Below are positions 16,647 to 28,403 of a DNA stretch of 64,000 nucleotides, one piece after another. Within the stretch, counting starts at the first letter, position 1; the number at the start of each line of letters is the position of its first letter. Below the pieces are notes generated by a model. It was not told where the DNA came from and did not search any database. It worked only from the letters and a program-made list of their open reading frames with translations. The stretch lies in the NCBI RefSeq assembly GCF_001646665.1, contig NZ_LWBU01000101.1, positions 151,365-215,364 on the forward strand, given 5' to 3'. Source of the stretch: Streptomyces noursei (GTDB taxonomy: Bacteria > Actinomycetota > Actinomycetes > Streptomycetales > Streptomycetaceae). The position numbers were made by a program, and so were the translations under genes.

Positions 16647-18236
16647 GTGACCGCACCGGAGCGCTCCGCCCCGGCCCGTCGCGACCCCCGCCCGGTGAGT
16701 GCCCAGGCACCCGCCGGGCGGGCGCGTGCCACCGGCCGGCCGTCCTCGATCCTGATCGTGCCCGCCGTGCTCGCGGCCGCCCTCGCCGTGCTCCCGCTCG
16801 GATACCTCGGCGTGCGCGCTCTCGAACGCGGTCCGGCCTTCGCCCGGGACGTCGTCGCCGACTCCCGCACCGGCGAACTCCTCCTGCGCAGCTTCGGCCT
16901 GACGGCCGTGGTCGTCACCGCCTGCCTGCTCATCGGCGTCTCCCTCGCCTGGCTGACCGTGCGCACCGCACTGCCCGGCGCCAGGGCCTGGTCGGTGCTC
17001 GTCACGCTGCCGCTGGCGGTGCCCAGTTACGTCACCGCCTTCGCCTGGCTGTCCGCCGCGCCCTCCCTCGCCGGCTTCGCGGGCTCGGCGATCGCACTGA
17101 CCCTGGCAAGCTTCCCGTACGTGTACCTTCCGGTCGCCGCCGCCCTGCGCGGCACCGACCCCGGTCACGAAGAGGCGGCACGCTCCCTCGGCCACGGCCC
17201 CTTCGGCACCTTCCTGCGCGTCACCCTGCCCCAGCTGCGGCCCGCCGCGGCCGGGGGCGGACTGCTCGTCGCGCTCTACGTGCTCTCCGACTTCGGAGCC
17301 GTCTCCCTCATGCGGTACGACACCTTCACCCGCGGCATCTACACCTCCTACCGGGCGAGTTTCGACCGCACCCCGGCCGCCGCGCTCAGTGCCGTCCTGG
17401 TGCTCATGACCGTACTGCTCGTCGCCGCCGAGACCCGCACCCGCGGCCGCGCCGACTATGCCCGCACGGGCACGGGAACCGCCCGGCGGGCCGTCCCCGC
17501 CACCCTGGGCCGGCTCCGACCGCTCGCCCTCGGCTGGTGCGGGATGATCGTCGCCGTGGCCGTCGGCTTCCCGCTCGCCACCCTCGGCTACTGGCTGGCC
17601 GTCGGCTCCTCCGCCGCCTGGGACCCGGCCACGCTCGCCGGGACCACGCTCACCACCCTCGGCGTCGCCGCCGGGGGAGCCGCGCTCACCACCCTGCTCG
17701 CGCTGCCGATCGGCGTCATCGCCGCCCGCCACCGCGGCCGGCTCGCCCACCTCCTCGAACAGGCCGCGTACGCGGGTCACGCCGTGCCCGGCATCACCGT
17801 CGCGCTGGCGCTCGTCTTCCTCGCCGTGCGCTACGCCCGCCCGCTCTACCAGGAGACCCCGCTGCTGCTGTGCGCGTACGCGGTGCTCTTCCTGCCCGTC
17901 GCGGTGGCCGCCACCCGCGCCGCCGTGCTCCAGGCGCCGCCCGTCCTCGACGACGTGGCCCGCTCGCTGGGCCGCGGCCCCTTCGGCGTCCTTCGCGAGG
18001 TCACCGTGCCGCTCGCCGCTCCCGGCATCGCGGCGGGCGCGGCCCTCACCTTCGTCGTCTGCATGAAGGAACTCCCGGCCACGCTGCTGCTGCGCCCCAC
18101 CGGCATGGACACCCTCGCCACCCGGCTGTGGACGGAGACCGGCACCGGATCGTTCGCAGCGGCCGCCCCGTACGCGGCCGCGCTGATCCTGCTCGCCGCG
18201 GTCCCCTCGTACCTCCTCGGAAGGCACCGACCATGA
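16647..18236 (+). CDS. fbpB: Fe(III) ABC transporter permease, fused two-half type (FbpB)
   Basis: 529 residues with about twelve membrane segments in two homologous halves. Each half has the cytoplasmic coupling loop that docks on the ATPase: EEAARSLGHGPFGTFLR (first half, ~175-191) and DDVARSLGRGPFGVLRE (second half, ~435-451). This double-permease layout is standard for ferric and thiamine importers (FbpB/ThiP). Start: GTG at 16647, one base after the stop of the binding protein. The first ~30 residues are a Pro/Ala/Arg-rich cytoplasmic leader. The stop overlaps the ATPase start (ATGA). Confidence 0.9.
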   Translation: MTAPERSAPARRDPRPVSAQAPAGRARATGRPSSILIVPAVLAAALAVLPLGYLGVRALERGPAFARDVVADSRTGELLLRSFGLTAVVVTACLLIGVSLAWLTVRTALPGARAWSVLVTLPLAVPSYVTAFAWLSAAPSLAGFAGSAIALTLASFPYVYLPVAAALRGTDPGHEEAARSLGHGPFGTFLRVTLPQLRPAAAGGGLLVALYVLSDFGAVSLMRYDTFTRGIYTSYRASFDRTPAAALSAVLVLMTVLLVAAETRTRGRADYARTGTGTARRAVPATLGRLRPLALGWCGMIVAVAVGFPLATLGYWLAVGSSAAWDPATLAGTTLTTLGVAAGGAALTTLLALPIGVIAARHRGRLAHLLEQAAYAGHAVPGITVALALVFLAVRYARPLYQETPLLLCAYAVLFLPVAVAATRAAVLQAPPVLDDVARSLGRGPFGVLREVTVPLAAPGIAAGAALTFVVCMKELPATLLLRPTGMDTLATRLWTETGTGSFAAAAPYAAALILLAAVPSYLLGRHRP

Positions 18237-19294
18237 GTGATGTACACATGAACGACCTTCAGGTCACGGGGGTGGTCAAGGCCTACGGTCCCGGCAAGCC
18301 CGTCCTCGACGGCCTCGACCTCACCGTCCCCGGGGGTGGCCTCGCGGCCGTCCTCGGCCCGTCGGGCTGCGGCAAGACCACCCTGCTACGGGTGATCGCC
18401 GGCTTCCTGGAGGCCGACGCCGGCACGGTGACCGTCGCGGGCCGGCTCCTCGGCGGGCCCGGCGTCCACCTGCCGCCCGAACGGCGCCGCATCGGCATCG
18501 TTCCGCAGGAGGGCGCGCTCTTCCCGCATCTGAGCGTGGCCCGGAACATCGCCTTCGGGCTCAGGGACCTCGACCGGGCGGGCAAGCGTGCCCGTGTGGC
18601 GGAGATGCTGGATCTGGTGGGCCTGCCGGGTTATGCCGACCGCATGCCGCACGAACTCTCCGGCGGCCAGCAGCAGCGTGTGGCACTCGCCCGCGCGCTC
18701 GCTCCCCAGCCCCATCTCGTGCTGCTCGACGAACCGTTCAGCGCGCTCGACAGCGCGCTGCGCGGGGCCGTACGGGCGGAGGTGCGTGCCGTGCTCCGCG
18801 AGAGCGGCGCCACCGGCCTGCTCGTCACCCACGACCAGCAGGAGGCCCTCTCCATCGCCGACCTCGTCGCCGTGCTCCGCGATGGGCGCGTCGCCCAGTG
18901 CGCCACCCCGCAAGACCTCTACCACCGGCCCGTCGACCCGTGGCTGGCTTCCTTCGTCGGCGACGCCGTCCTCGTGCCGGGCACCGTCGACAGGGACACG
19001 GCCAGCACCGCCCTCGGGCGCATCGCCCTCGCGACCGCCCCCGAAGGACTCCGGGACGGCCTGGTCCTCCTCCGCCCCGAGCAGCTCCGGCTCACCGAGC
19101 CCGATGATGCCGACGCCGAAGGCGTCGTGACCGATGTGTGCTTCTACGGGCACGACGCCATGATCACCGTGGCCGTCGAGGGCCTGGACCAGGCGGTCGA
19201 CATCCGCACGCCCGGCCCGCTCCGCCAGGAACCCGGCCACAGGGTCGGCATCCGCCTCACCGGCGAAGCCACCGTCCACCCGCACACCGCCTGA
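18233..19294 (+). CDS. fbpC: Fe(III) ABC transporter ATPase (FbpC)
   Basis: 353 residues. Walker A is GPSGCGKTTLL (~42-52), the signature is LSGGQQQRVALARAL (~141-155) and Walker B is HLVLLDEPFSALD (~161-173). The switch histidine is in VTHDQQEA. After residue ~240 there is a TOBE-type regulatory tail with a VCFYGHDAMITVAVEG strand set, as in FbpC and other CUT1-like ATPases. The ATG overlaps the permease stop. The same frame is open far upstream, but the ATG at 18233 is the natural start given coupling and the conserved N-terminus (VTGVVKAYG). It energises ferric import and should be iron-repressed with its operon. Confidence 0.92.
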   Translation: MSDVHMNDLQVTGVVKAYGPGKPVLDGLDLTVPGGGLAAVLGPSGCGKTTLLRVIAGFLEADAGTVTVAGRLLGGPGVHLPPERRRIGIVPQEGALFPHLSVARNIAFGLRDLDRAGKRARVAEMLDLVGLPGYADRMPHELSGGQQQRVALARALAPQPHLVLLDEPFSALDSALRGAVRAEVRAVLRESGATGLLVTHDQQEALSIADLVAVLRDGRVAQCATPQDLYHRPVDPWLASFVGDAVLVPGTVDRDTASTALGRIALATAPEGLRDGLVLLRPEQLRLTEPDDADAEGVVTDVCFYGHDAMITVAVEGLDQAVDIRTPGPLRQEPGHRVGIRLTGEATVHPHTA

Positions 19295-19590
19295 CGAGCA
19301 CCTTCCCAGGCAGTGCCTGTCTGATCGGGGCCCGCCTGGCAAGGCTCTGCACGATCACCGCCCGCAGGTCCGGCGCGGCGCGCGGAGCTCCCAGGGTGCG
19401 AAGCACGCGGCGACCGTCGAGAAGGTGGCCAGGGGTGGTACTGCGACCGGGGACGGCAGCCCACCCCGGTGGAACGGTCATCGGTCAGCCCGCTCCCGAC
19501 GCGTCGCCCGCCGCCCTCACGGTGCGCCGCACCTTTCCCGCGCCGGGGCGAGGACTGCCCGTGCGAGTCGTCCCTGCCCTTGCGGGGCCT
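19295..19590. other. Convergent gap between fbpC and kdpD
   Basis: No gene seen. A modest inverted repeat ACCGGGG ... CCCCGGT (19446-19470) could serve as a weak terminator; nothing stronger is visible. Confidence 0.4.
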
Positions 19591-22128
19591 TCAGGTGGTG
19601 GCGGTCCCAGGGAGGTCGGGGCCCGGGTGATCCGCCGCCGGCCGGAGGGTCAGGACCATGGTCAGGCCGCCGCCGGGGGTGTCCTCGGCGGTCAGGGTGC
19701 CTCCGATGGCCTCGGCGAAGCCGCGGGCCACTGCGAGGCCGAGACCGACTCCGGCGCCGCTCGGGGCATCGCCGTAGCGCTGGAAGGGGGCGAAGACGCG
19801 GTCCTTGGCCTCGTCGGGGATGCCGGGGCCGCGGTCGATGACGCGGAGTTCGACGCGGTCGGCGATGGTGCTGGCCGACACCAGGACCGGTGTGCCGTCG
19901 GGGCTGTATTTGACGGCGTTCTCGACGATGTTCGCGACCGCACGCTCCAGCAGTCCGCGGTCGACGGCGACCATGGGGAGCGATTCGGGAATGTCGAGCT
20001 CGGCGCTGCCCTCCGGTACGCCGCCCAGCGCCATCGGCACCACTTCGTCCAGATCCGTCTCGCGGATCAGCGGGGTGACCATGCCCGTCTCCAGGCGGGA
20101 CATGTCGAGGAGGTTGCCGACCAGGTGGTCGAGGCGGTCCGTGCCGACCTCGATGCTTTCCAGCAGCTCCGCCTGGTCCTCCTCGGACCAGTGGACGTCG
20201 TCGGAGCGCAGCGAGGTGACGGCGGCCTTGATGGCGGCCAAGGGCGTACGCAGGTCATGGCTGACGGCCGCCAGCAGCGACGTACGGATCCTGTTGCCCT
20301 CGGCCAGCTTGCGCGCCTCCTCGGCCTCACCGACCAGCCGCTGCCGGTCCAGTACCACGGCGGCCTGGGCGGCGAAGGCGCCCAGCACCCGGCGGTCCTC
20401 GGCGGGCAGGGCTCGCCCGGACAGCGCGAGGGACATGCGGTCGCCGACCGGCATGTCGACGTCGGCGTCGTCGGGCCGGGCGACCGGGTGGGGGCCGACG
20501 CTGCCGGCGCGGTTCCATGGTTCGACGTCGCTCCCCCGCTCCAGCAGCGCGACCGACTCCATGGAGAACGTCTCGCGGACCCGTTCCAGCAGGGCGTCCA
20601 GGCTCGACTCCCCGCGCAGGATGGTGCCCGCCAGGAAGGACAGCGTCTCGGACTCGGCGCGCAGCCGGGCGGCCTGATGGGTCCGGCGAGCGGCGACATC
20701 GACCACGGAGGCGACGGAGATCGCCACTCCCACGAAGATCAGGAGGGCGACCAGGTTCTTCGGGTCGGCGATGGTCAGCTCGCGGACAGGGGGCGTGAAG
20801 AACCAGTTCAGCAGCAGGGAGCCGACGGCAGCCGATGCCAGCGCCGGGAGCAGGCCGCCGAGCATGGCGGAGGCCACGGTGAGGGACAGGAACAGCAGCA
20901 CGTCGTTGGCCAGACCCAGATCGGCGTCGACGTGGGTGAGCAGGAGGGTGAGGAGTGCCGGCCCTGCCAGGCCGGTCAGCCATCCCCAGATGGTGCGGGA
21001 GCGTCCGATCCGAGCGGTACGGGCGGTGGGCAGGCGGCGGCCCTTGGCGGCCTCGTCGTGGGTGACGATGTGGACGTCGAGGTCGGGGCCGGAGTCGCGG
21101 GCGACGACGGCGCTGACGCCCGGCCCGAAGATGTACTGCCAGGAGCGCCGGCGGCTGACGCCCAGGACGATCTGGGTGGCGTTGACGCCGCGCGCGAATT
21201 CGAGCAGTGCGGTGGGCACGTCGTCGCCTATGACGTGGTGGAAGGTGCCTCCCAAGTCTTCGATCAGGGCGCGCTGGACCGCGAGTTCCCTGGGGGAGGC
21301 GGCTGTCAGGCCGTCGCTGCGGGCGATGCAGACGGCGAGGACCTCTCCTCCCGCGCCCTTCTCCGCCAGCCGGGCGGCCCGGCGGATGAGGGTGCGGCCC
21401 TCGGGGCCGCCCGTGAGGCCGACGACGATGCGTTCGCGGGACCCCCAGATCTTCGAGACCCGGTGTTCGGTCCGGTACTCCTGGAGGTATTCGTCGACCC
21501 GGTCGGCAGTCCACAGCAGGGCGAGCTCGCGCAGGGCGGTGAGGTTGCCGGGGCGGAAGTAGTTGGAGAGGGCCGCGTCGACCTTGTCCGGCTTGTAGAT
21601 GTTGCCGTGCGCCATACGGCGGCGGAGCGCCTGCGGCGACATGTCGACCAGCTCGATCTGGTCGGCGCGGCGCACCACCTCGTCGGGGACCGTCTCCCGC
21701 TGCCGTACGCCGGTGATCGATTCCACGACGTCGCCCAGGGACTCCAGGTGCTGGATGTTGACGGTGGAGATCACGTCGATGCCGGCGGCGAGCAGCACCT
21801 CGACGTCCTGCCAGCGCTTGGCGTTGCGTGACCCGGGGACGTTGGTGTGGGCCATCTCGTCCACGAGGGCGACGGCGGGCCGGCGGGCCAGGACGGCGTC
21901 GACGTCCATCTCGGTGAAGACGCTGCCTCTGTAGGCGACTTCTCGGCGCGGGACCTGCTCCAGGCCGTGCAGCATCACCTCCGTACGGGGCCGGTTGTGG
22001 TGCTCGACGAAAGCCACGACGCAGTCCGTACCACGCTCCACGCGGCGGTGCGCCTCGGAGAGCATCGCGTACGTCTTGCCGACGCCCGGCGCCGCGCCGA
22101 GGTAGATCCGCAGCTTGCCGCGTGCCAT
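19591..22128 (-). CDS. kdpD: KdpD potassium/turgor sensor histidine kinase
   Basis: 845 residues with the full KdpD plan. The N-terminal KdpD domain has a P-loop GAAPGVGKT (11-19) and DEMAHTNVPGSRN. A universal-stress-protein-like domain follows (~240-365), then four membrane segments (~390-500), a GAF-like region, the HisKA box AVSHDLRTPLAAIK (~625), and the HATPase N and G boxes (IVENAVKYSPDG; GAGVGLGLAVARG). In other bacteria it phosphorylates KdpE when K+ or c-di-AMP signals demand it, switching on kdpFABC. Here it is last in the leftward kdp operon and follows only a fragment of kdpE, so its partner must be encoded elsewhere or be missing. Confidence 0.95.
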   Translation of the reverse strand: MARGKLRIYLGAAPGVGKTYAMLSEAHRRVERGTDCVVAFVEHHNRPRTEVMLHGLEQVPRREVAYRGSVFTEMDVDAVLARRPAVALVDEMAHTNVPGSRNAKRWQDVEVLLAAGIDVISTVNIQHLESLGDVVESITGVRQRETVPDEVVRRADQIELVDMSPQALRRRMAHGNIYKPDKVDAALSNYFRPGNLTALRELALLWTADRVDEYLQEYRTEHRVSKIWGSRERIVVGLTGGPEGRTLIRRAARLAEKGAGGEVLAVCIARSDGLTAASPRELAVQRALIEDLGGTFHHVIGDDVPTALLEFARGVNATQIVLGVSRRRSWQYIFGPGVSAVVARDSGPDLDVHIVTHDEAAKGRRLPTARTARIGRSRTIWGWLTGLAGPALLTLLLTHVDADLGLANDVLLFLSLTVASAMLGGLLPALASAAVGSLLLNWFFTPPVRELTIADPKNLVALLIFVGVAISVASVVDVAARRTHQAARLRAESETLSFLAGTILRGESSLDALLERVRETFSMESVALLERGSDVEPWNRAGSVGPHPVARPDDADVDMPVGDRMSLALSGRALPAEDRRVLGAFAAQAAVVLDRQRLVGEAEEARKLAEGNRIRTSLLAAVSHDLRTPLAAIKAAVTSLRSDDVHWSEEDQAELLESIEVGTDRLDHLVGNLLDMSRLETGMVTPLIRETDLDEVVPMALGGVPEGSAELDIPESLPMVAVDRGLLERAVANIVENAVKYSPDGTPVLVSASTIADRVELRVIDRGPGIPDEAKDRVFAPFQRYGDAPSGAGVGLGLAVARGFAEAIGGTLTAEDTPGGGLTMVLTLRPAADHPGPDLPGTATT

Positions 22129-22147
22129 GGTGTCTTCCGTCCTGCGT

Positions 22148-22324
22148 CTCGAAGCGGTAGCCCGTTCCGGGCTCGGTGCGCAACTGGGCCGCGGACACCT
22201 CGCTGATCAGGATCTTCAGCAGGTGCCATGCGCTGGGCGTCAGCCGGACGTCGCGCCTCCCGCGGCGGACCTTCTTCACGTGGCGGTCGACGGTGAGGTC
22301 GTCGGTCGTCACGAGGACGGCCAT
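22148..22324 (-). pseudogene. kdpE: Remnant of the KdpE response regulator gene
   Basis: From an ATG overlapping the kdpC stop (TGATG), 59 codons read like two joined pieces of the KdpE winged-helix domain: DDLTVDRHVKKVRRG and RDVRLTPSAWHLLKIL, then a jump to RTEPGTGYRFE, the normal C-terminus. The whole receiver domain (phospho-acceptor Asp, ~120 residues) and the middle of the DNA-binding domain including the recognition helix (~45 residues) are gone. Past RFE the frame does not stop but runs on, out of frame, over kdpD. It cannot work as a response regulator; a short DNA-binding-deficient peptide might still be made. Confidence 0.8.
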
Positions 22325-22994
22325 CAGCGCGTGGCCAGGTCCTTCAGTGCGATGTTGAGCTTGAGGACGTTGACGCGGGGCTCACCGATGAAGCCGAGGA
22401 TCCGGCCGTCGGTGTGCTCGGCGACAAGCTTCTCGACCTGCGCGACGTCGAGCTGGTTCTTCTCGGCGACACGGGGGGCCTGAAGCCTGGCGTACTCCGG
22501 CGAGATGTGGGGGTCCAGGCCGGAGCCGGAGGAGGTGACGGCGTCGGCCGGCACGTCGCCGGGCTTCACCTTGTGGGTGGCGGTGCTGTTGTCCTTCACC
22601 GCGGCGGCCTTGGCGTCCTTCACCCACCGGAGCAGCTCGGCATTGTCTCCGGCGCGGTTGGTGGCTCCGGAGAGAAGCAGCTCGTACTGGGTGTTGACGG
22701 TGTTGGTGCCCAGGCCGTTGGACGGGCGCGGCTGGAACCACCTCAGGTCCGGCACCCGGGTCCGCCCGCCCCCCTTCACCGGCAGGTCGTAGCGCTGGCC
22801 GATGAGTTCGGAGCCTACGACCCTGCCCTCACTCCTGATCTCGGAGCCGTTGGCCTTGCCGGGGAGCAGCCCTTGGGCGACGCCGGTGACGGCCAGGGGG
22901 TAGAGCACCCCGGTGACCAGGGTCAGGACCAGCAGGGCGCGCAGCCCGGCGCCGATCAGACGTGCGGTGCTTCGTACGGACGTGTTCATGGTGG

Positions 22995-22998
<4 letters not shown>
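22324..22998 (-). CDS. kdpC: KdpC subunit of the K+-transporting ATPase
   Basis: 224 residues. One N-terminal membrane segment ([22 protein letters not shown], ~20-41) is followed by a periplasmic-side domain with family motifs [25 protein letters not shown] (~157-167) and VLKLNIALK at the end. KdpC stabilises the KdpB-KdpA assembly. The ATG overlaps the kdpB stop, and its own stop overlaps the ATG of the kdpE remnant. Length and motifs are normal. Confidence 0.95.
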
Positions 22999-25129
<2,131 letters not shown>

Positions 25130-25133
<4 letters not shown>

Positions 25134-26794
25134 GACGCCAGTCCTTCGGCGAGCGGTCCCAGCGCGAGGGCGGGGAAGTAGGTCAGGCCGGCGATGATGA
25201 CGATGGTGCCGACGAGCAGGCCGGTGAACAGCGGCTTCTCCGTGCGCAGGGTGCCCGCCGTCCTGGGCACCGGCGTCTGCTCGGCGAGCGAGCCGGCGAG
25301 TGCCAGCACGAACACCATCGGCACGAACCGGCCGAGCAGCATGGCGAGTCCGATGGTGGTGTTGAACCACTGCGTGTCGGCGTTCAGGCCGGCGAAGGCG
25401 CTGCCGTTGTTGTTGGCGCCGGAGGTGTAGGCGTACAGGACCTCGGAGAAACCGTGCGCACCACTGTTCGTCATGGAGGTCACCGGGGTGTCGAGTGCCA
25501 TGGCGGCGGCGGTGAAGCAGAGCACCAGCGCGGGGGTGACCAGGATGTAGCAGGCCGCCAGCTTGATCTCGCGGGTGGAGATCTTCTTGCCCAGGTACTC
25601 GGGCGTACGACCGACCATCAGTCCGGCGATGAACACCGCGATGATCGCCATGATCAGCATGCCGTACAGTCCGGAGCCCACTCCGCCGGGCGCGATCTCA
25701 CCCAGCATCATGCCGAGCATCGTGATCCCGCCGCCCAGCCCGGTGTACGAGGAGTGGAAGGAGTTCACGGCACCGGTGGAAGTCAGGGTCGTGGAGACCG
25801 CGAAGATCGACGAGGCGCCGATCCCGAAGCGGGTCTCCTTGCCCTCCATCGCACCGCCCGCGGCCTCGAAGGCCGGACCGTGGCCGGCGAACTCCGTTGC
25901 CCACATCAGCAGCACGAACCCGGCCCAGATGGTCGCCATGGTGCCGAGGATCGCGTAGCCCTGCCTCAGAGAGCCGACCATCCGCCCGAAGGTGCGGGTG
26001 AGCGAGAACGGGATCAGGAGGATCAGAAAGATTTCGAACAGGTTGGTGAAGCCGTTGGGATTTTCGAAGGGGTGGGCGGAGTTGGCGTTGAAGTAGCCGC
26101 CGCCGTTCGTTCCCAGCTCCTTGATGACCTCCTGCGAGGCGACCGCGCCGCCGTTCCACTGCTGGGAGCCGCCCATGAACTGCCCGACCTCGTGGATGCC
26201 GGTGAAGTTCTGGATGGCGCCACAGGCGACCAGGACGATCGCGCCGATGACGGAGATCGGCAGCAGGATCCGGACGACACCGCGCACCAGGTCGGCCCAG
26301 AAGTTGCCCAGCTCACCGGTGCGGGACCTGGCGAAGCCGCGTACCAGCGCGACGGCGACCGCGATGCCGACGGCGGCGGAGACGAAGTTCTGCACCGCCA
26401 GGCCTCCGGTCTGCACGACGTGGCCCATGGCCTGCTCGCCGTAGTACGACTGCCAGTTGGTGTTCGACACGAACGACGCGGCGGTGTTGAACGCCTGGTC
26501 CGGGTCGATCGACACGAAGCCGAGCGAGCCGGGCAGCGCGCCCTGGAGCCGCTGCAGGCCGTAGAGGAAGAGCACGCTCACAACCGAGAAGGCCAGGACA
26601 CCGCGCAGGTAGGCGGGCCAGCGCATCTCGGCGTCGGGGTTGGCGCCGATGGTCTTGTAGATCCACTTCTCCACCCGCAGGTGGCGGTCGGAGGAGTAGA
26701 CCCGGGCCATGTGGTCGCCGAGCGGGCGGTATGCCAGGGCCAGCGCGGCGATCAGCGCGAGCATCTGGAGCACACCAGCGAGGAAAGGGCTCAT
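25130..26794 (-). CDS. kdpA: KdpA, potassium-binding membrane subunit
   Basis: 554 residues with about ten membrane helices and the four selectivity-filter loops of the superfamily of K+ transporters: [13 protein letters not shown] (~107-119), [21 protein letters not shown] (20 residues of it, ~230-250), the [14 protein letters not shown] loop (~342-355), and [13 protein letters not shown]. It forms the channel-like entry for K+. The ATG lies 8 bases after the kdpF stop, and the stop overlaps kdpB. The family match is full length. Confidence 0.96.
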
Positions 26795-26802
26795 GGATGT
26801 GC

Positions 26803-26892
26803 TCAGAACCTCTCCGGCTTGACCAGGGCGAGGACCAGGTAACCCAGTAGAGCGACGGCCACGACCAGCCCGACGATGTTCTCGGCAGTCAC
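26803..26892 (-). CDS. kdpF: KdpF small membrane subunit
   Basis: 29 residues from a [23 protein letters not shown] and then a basic LVKPERF tail, the usual single helix of KdpF that helps stabilise the KdpABC complex in the membrane. The GTG overlaps the stop of the 27-residue peptide upstream (GTGA), and kdpA follows after 8 bases. It is short but sits exactly in the canonical place. Confidence 0.85.
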   Translation of the reverse strand: MTAENIVGLVVAVALLGYLVLALVKPERF

Positions 26893-26972
26893 AGCTTCGC
26901 CACCCCCTTGGCGATGAAGGCCACCAGCGCGAACACCGCGATCGTGGTGACGACGAAGGCCACGTCGGCCAT
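26889..26972 (-). CDS. 27-residue single-helix membrane peptide in the kdp leader
   Basis: ATG at 26972 with AGGAG seven bases upstream and a stop overlapping the kdpF GTG, so translation looks coupled to kdpF. The product is [20 protein letters not shown] followed by AKGVAKL: an acidic start, one hydrophobic helix and a basic end. It is not KdpF by sequence (no ENxVGL motif). I recall similar unnamed peptides upstream of kdpF in other Streptomyces but know no function. It is probably an extra small subunit or assembly peptide of the pump. Confidence 0.65.
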   Translation of the reverse strand: MADVAFVVTTIAVFALVAFIAKGVAKL

Positions 26973-27197
26973 CGAGAGCTCCTGAATGAAGACGATGAGA
27001 TGAAGATCCGTCCCTCGGACCGTTCGAGGAAACCGCGTCTCAGCCAGGCCGCAGAGCTCGTTGACGGCTCCCATACGGCCGTCAGCTCGGTATTGACGGA
27101 CCCCGTACGCCGTCATTCGGCCGCGGTGGCCTGTGCGGCTCGAAGCCGGCGCGGCGGTGTGGGGCGGCACCGCCCGGTCACACAGGCCGTCCGCGCG

Positions 27198-27287
27198 TCA
27201 GAACTTCCCCGGGTACCTCACCGCTGCCACCAGGTATCCGACGAGGGCGAGGGCGACGATGAGCCCGACGACGTTCTCCGCTTCCAT
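27198..27287 (-). CDS. Second KdpF-like membrane peptide
   Basis: 29 residues, ATG at 27287, AAGGAG ten bases upstream. The core ENVVGLIVALALVGYLVAA aligns with the downstream KdpF ([19 protein letters not shown]) over its whole length, and both end in a Pro-x-x-Phe tail. It lies 225 bases ahead of the 27-residue peptide gene, so the kdp leader carries two kdpF-type genes. It may be a duplicate that is still functional, since reading frame and ribosome site are intact. Confidence 0.7.
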   Translation of the reverse strand: MEAENVVGLIVALALVGYLVAAVRYPGKF

Positions 27288-27692
27288 ACCGGACCGACTC
27301 CTTGATGTAGTGACCTTCCGTACGGGCAGGGTCCCGCCGCGGAGACGGGGCCACCAGTCGTCTTGACGACACCATGGCGGTGCATCGGTGAGAGCTGACA
27401 CGACGTTGACGCGGCGCGTGCGCCTGGGCGTGCGCGGTGGCCGGCACGTCTCCGCCGTGCAGCAGTCCGGCCGGTCAGCAGGGTGCGATGAGCTCCTCCG
27501 CGGGGATGTGCTCAGCCCGCACTCCTCTGCGGCTGCGGGAGTACGGCACTGGAGGCGCGACGACAGTCGACCAGCTTGCCTTCAGCACTTGTTGACGCCG
27601 TGGTCAACACCTCGTCAAGGTTCGTCCACGCGCCGTCAGTGCTTTGTCAACGTCGGCGCCCCTGCCTGTCGGCGATCCGTAGCGTCGGACGC
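27288..27692. other. kdp promoter region / divergent gap
   Basis: About 400 bases between the leftward kdp genes and a rightward membrane-protein gene. No gene is seen. The stretch 27591-27608 has an inverted repeat GTTGAC ... GTCAAC, and GTCAA recurs at 27614 and 27645. These could be regulator half-sites or a -35 element for the rightward gene. A kdp promoter must lie here but cannot be fixed by eye. Confidence 0.4.
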
Positions 27693-28289
27693 ATGGGACG
27701 ACGTATCCCTCGGTCCGTGACCGACGAGGGCTGGCCGGGGAAAGCGCGCGGCGCGTGCTGCTGTTCCGCGGTGTTCTTGCTGATGCTCCTGGCCGTCGAC
27801 GGCCTCTCCGGGGGCCTCAACGCGGCCAGGCTCACTGTGTGGACGGTACTCGCCGCGCTGTTGTTCGTCGTGCTCCTGCCTTCTCGCGTGACCGCCGGCC
27901 CCGGATGGCTGACGACACATGGGCTGCTGAGCCGTCATAGCATCCGCACCGACCTGCTCGTATCGGTCCACTGGTCGGACGGCGTCGCCGAGCGACTTGT
28001 ATTACGGGATCTCGCCGGCGCACAGGTCGTCCTCGACCCGCGCGTCCTCATCGACGATCCGGCCCTGTGGCACCTGTTCGATGTCGGCGTCCGTGCGTCG
28101 CTGGGGCGGGGCACTCTGCTGTGCGGGGCCACCCCGCTACGGGAACTGTCCCGGCGCGCCGAGCGGGAGATATCGCGCACCGTCTTCGAGCTCTCCGGTG
28201 GTGGACCGGCTCCGGCCCGAGGACAGGCGCCCGGCGGCGCGTCGATCCGGGGGCGCGGGCGGTGGACCCCACGACGTACTCGGGGATGA
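27693..28289 (+). CDS. Small membrane protein, bacterial-PH-like, unknown function
   Basis: 198 residues from the ATG at 27693 (an earlier in-frame ATG at 27576 would add 39 atypical residues). Two adjacent membrane segments (CCSAVFLLMLLAVDGLSGG and LTVWTVLAALLFVVLLP, ~24-66) are followed by a mainly beta cytosolic part with GWLTTHGLLSRHSI, typical of small actinobacterial membrane proteins with a PH-like fold. The tail is Pro/Gly/Arg-rich. Function is unknown; it stands between the kdp operon and the APC permease. The start is uncertain because no strong ribosome site is seen. Confidence 0.65.
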   Translation: MGRRIPRSVTDEGWPGKARGACCCSAVFLLMLLAVDGLSGGLNAARLTVWTVLAALLFVVLLPSRVTAGPGWLTTHGLLSRHSIRTDLLVSVHWSDGVAERLVLRDLAGAQVVLDPRVLIDDPALWHLFDVGVRASLGRGTLLCGATPLRELSRRAEREISRTVFELSGGGPAPARGQAPGGASIRGRGRWTPRRTRG

Positions 28290-28357
28290 AGCCCCGATCA
28301 CTCCGCGGGGGTCGTCGCGCCGGCTGGAAGGTACGCGGCCGCCCACCGGACGCGTGG

Positions 28358-28392
28358 CCGGGACCAGGTGTTGGACCATCACCTGGTCCCGG
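28358..28392. terminator. Bidirectional hairpin terminator
   Basis: Perfect 13-bp stem CCGGGACCAGGTG (28358-28370) / CACCTGGTCCCGG (28380-28392) with a 9-base loop. It lies exactly between the convergent small membrane protein gene and the permease gene. No T-run, as is usual in Streptomyces. Confidence 0.75.
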
Positions 28393-28403
28393 AACCTCGG
28401 CGG

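Noticed and set aside
19138..21831. 897-codon rightward open frame over kdpD
   Set aside because: Shadow of kdpD; the first part is fbpC tail in another frame, with no protein-like features.
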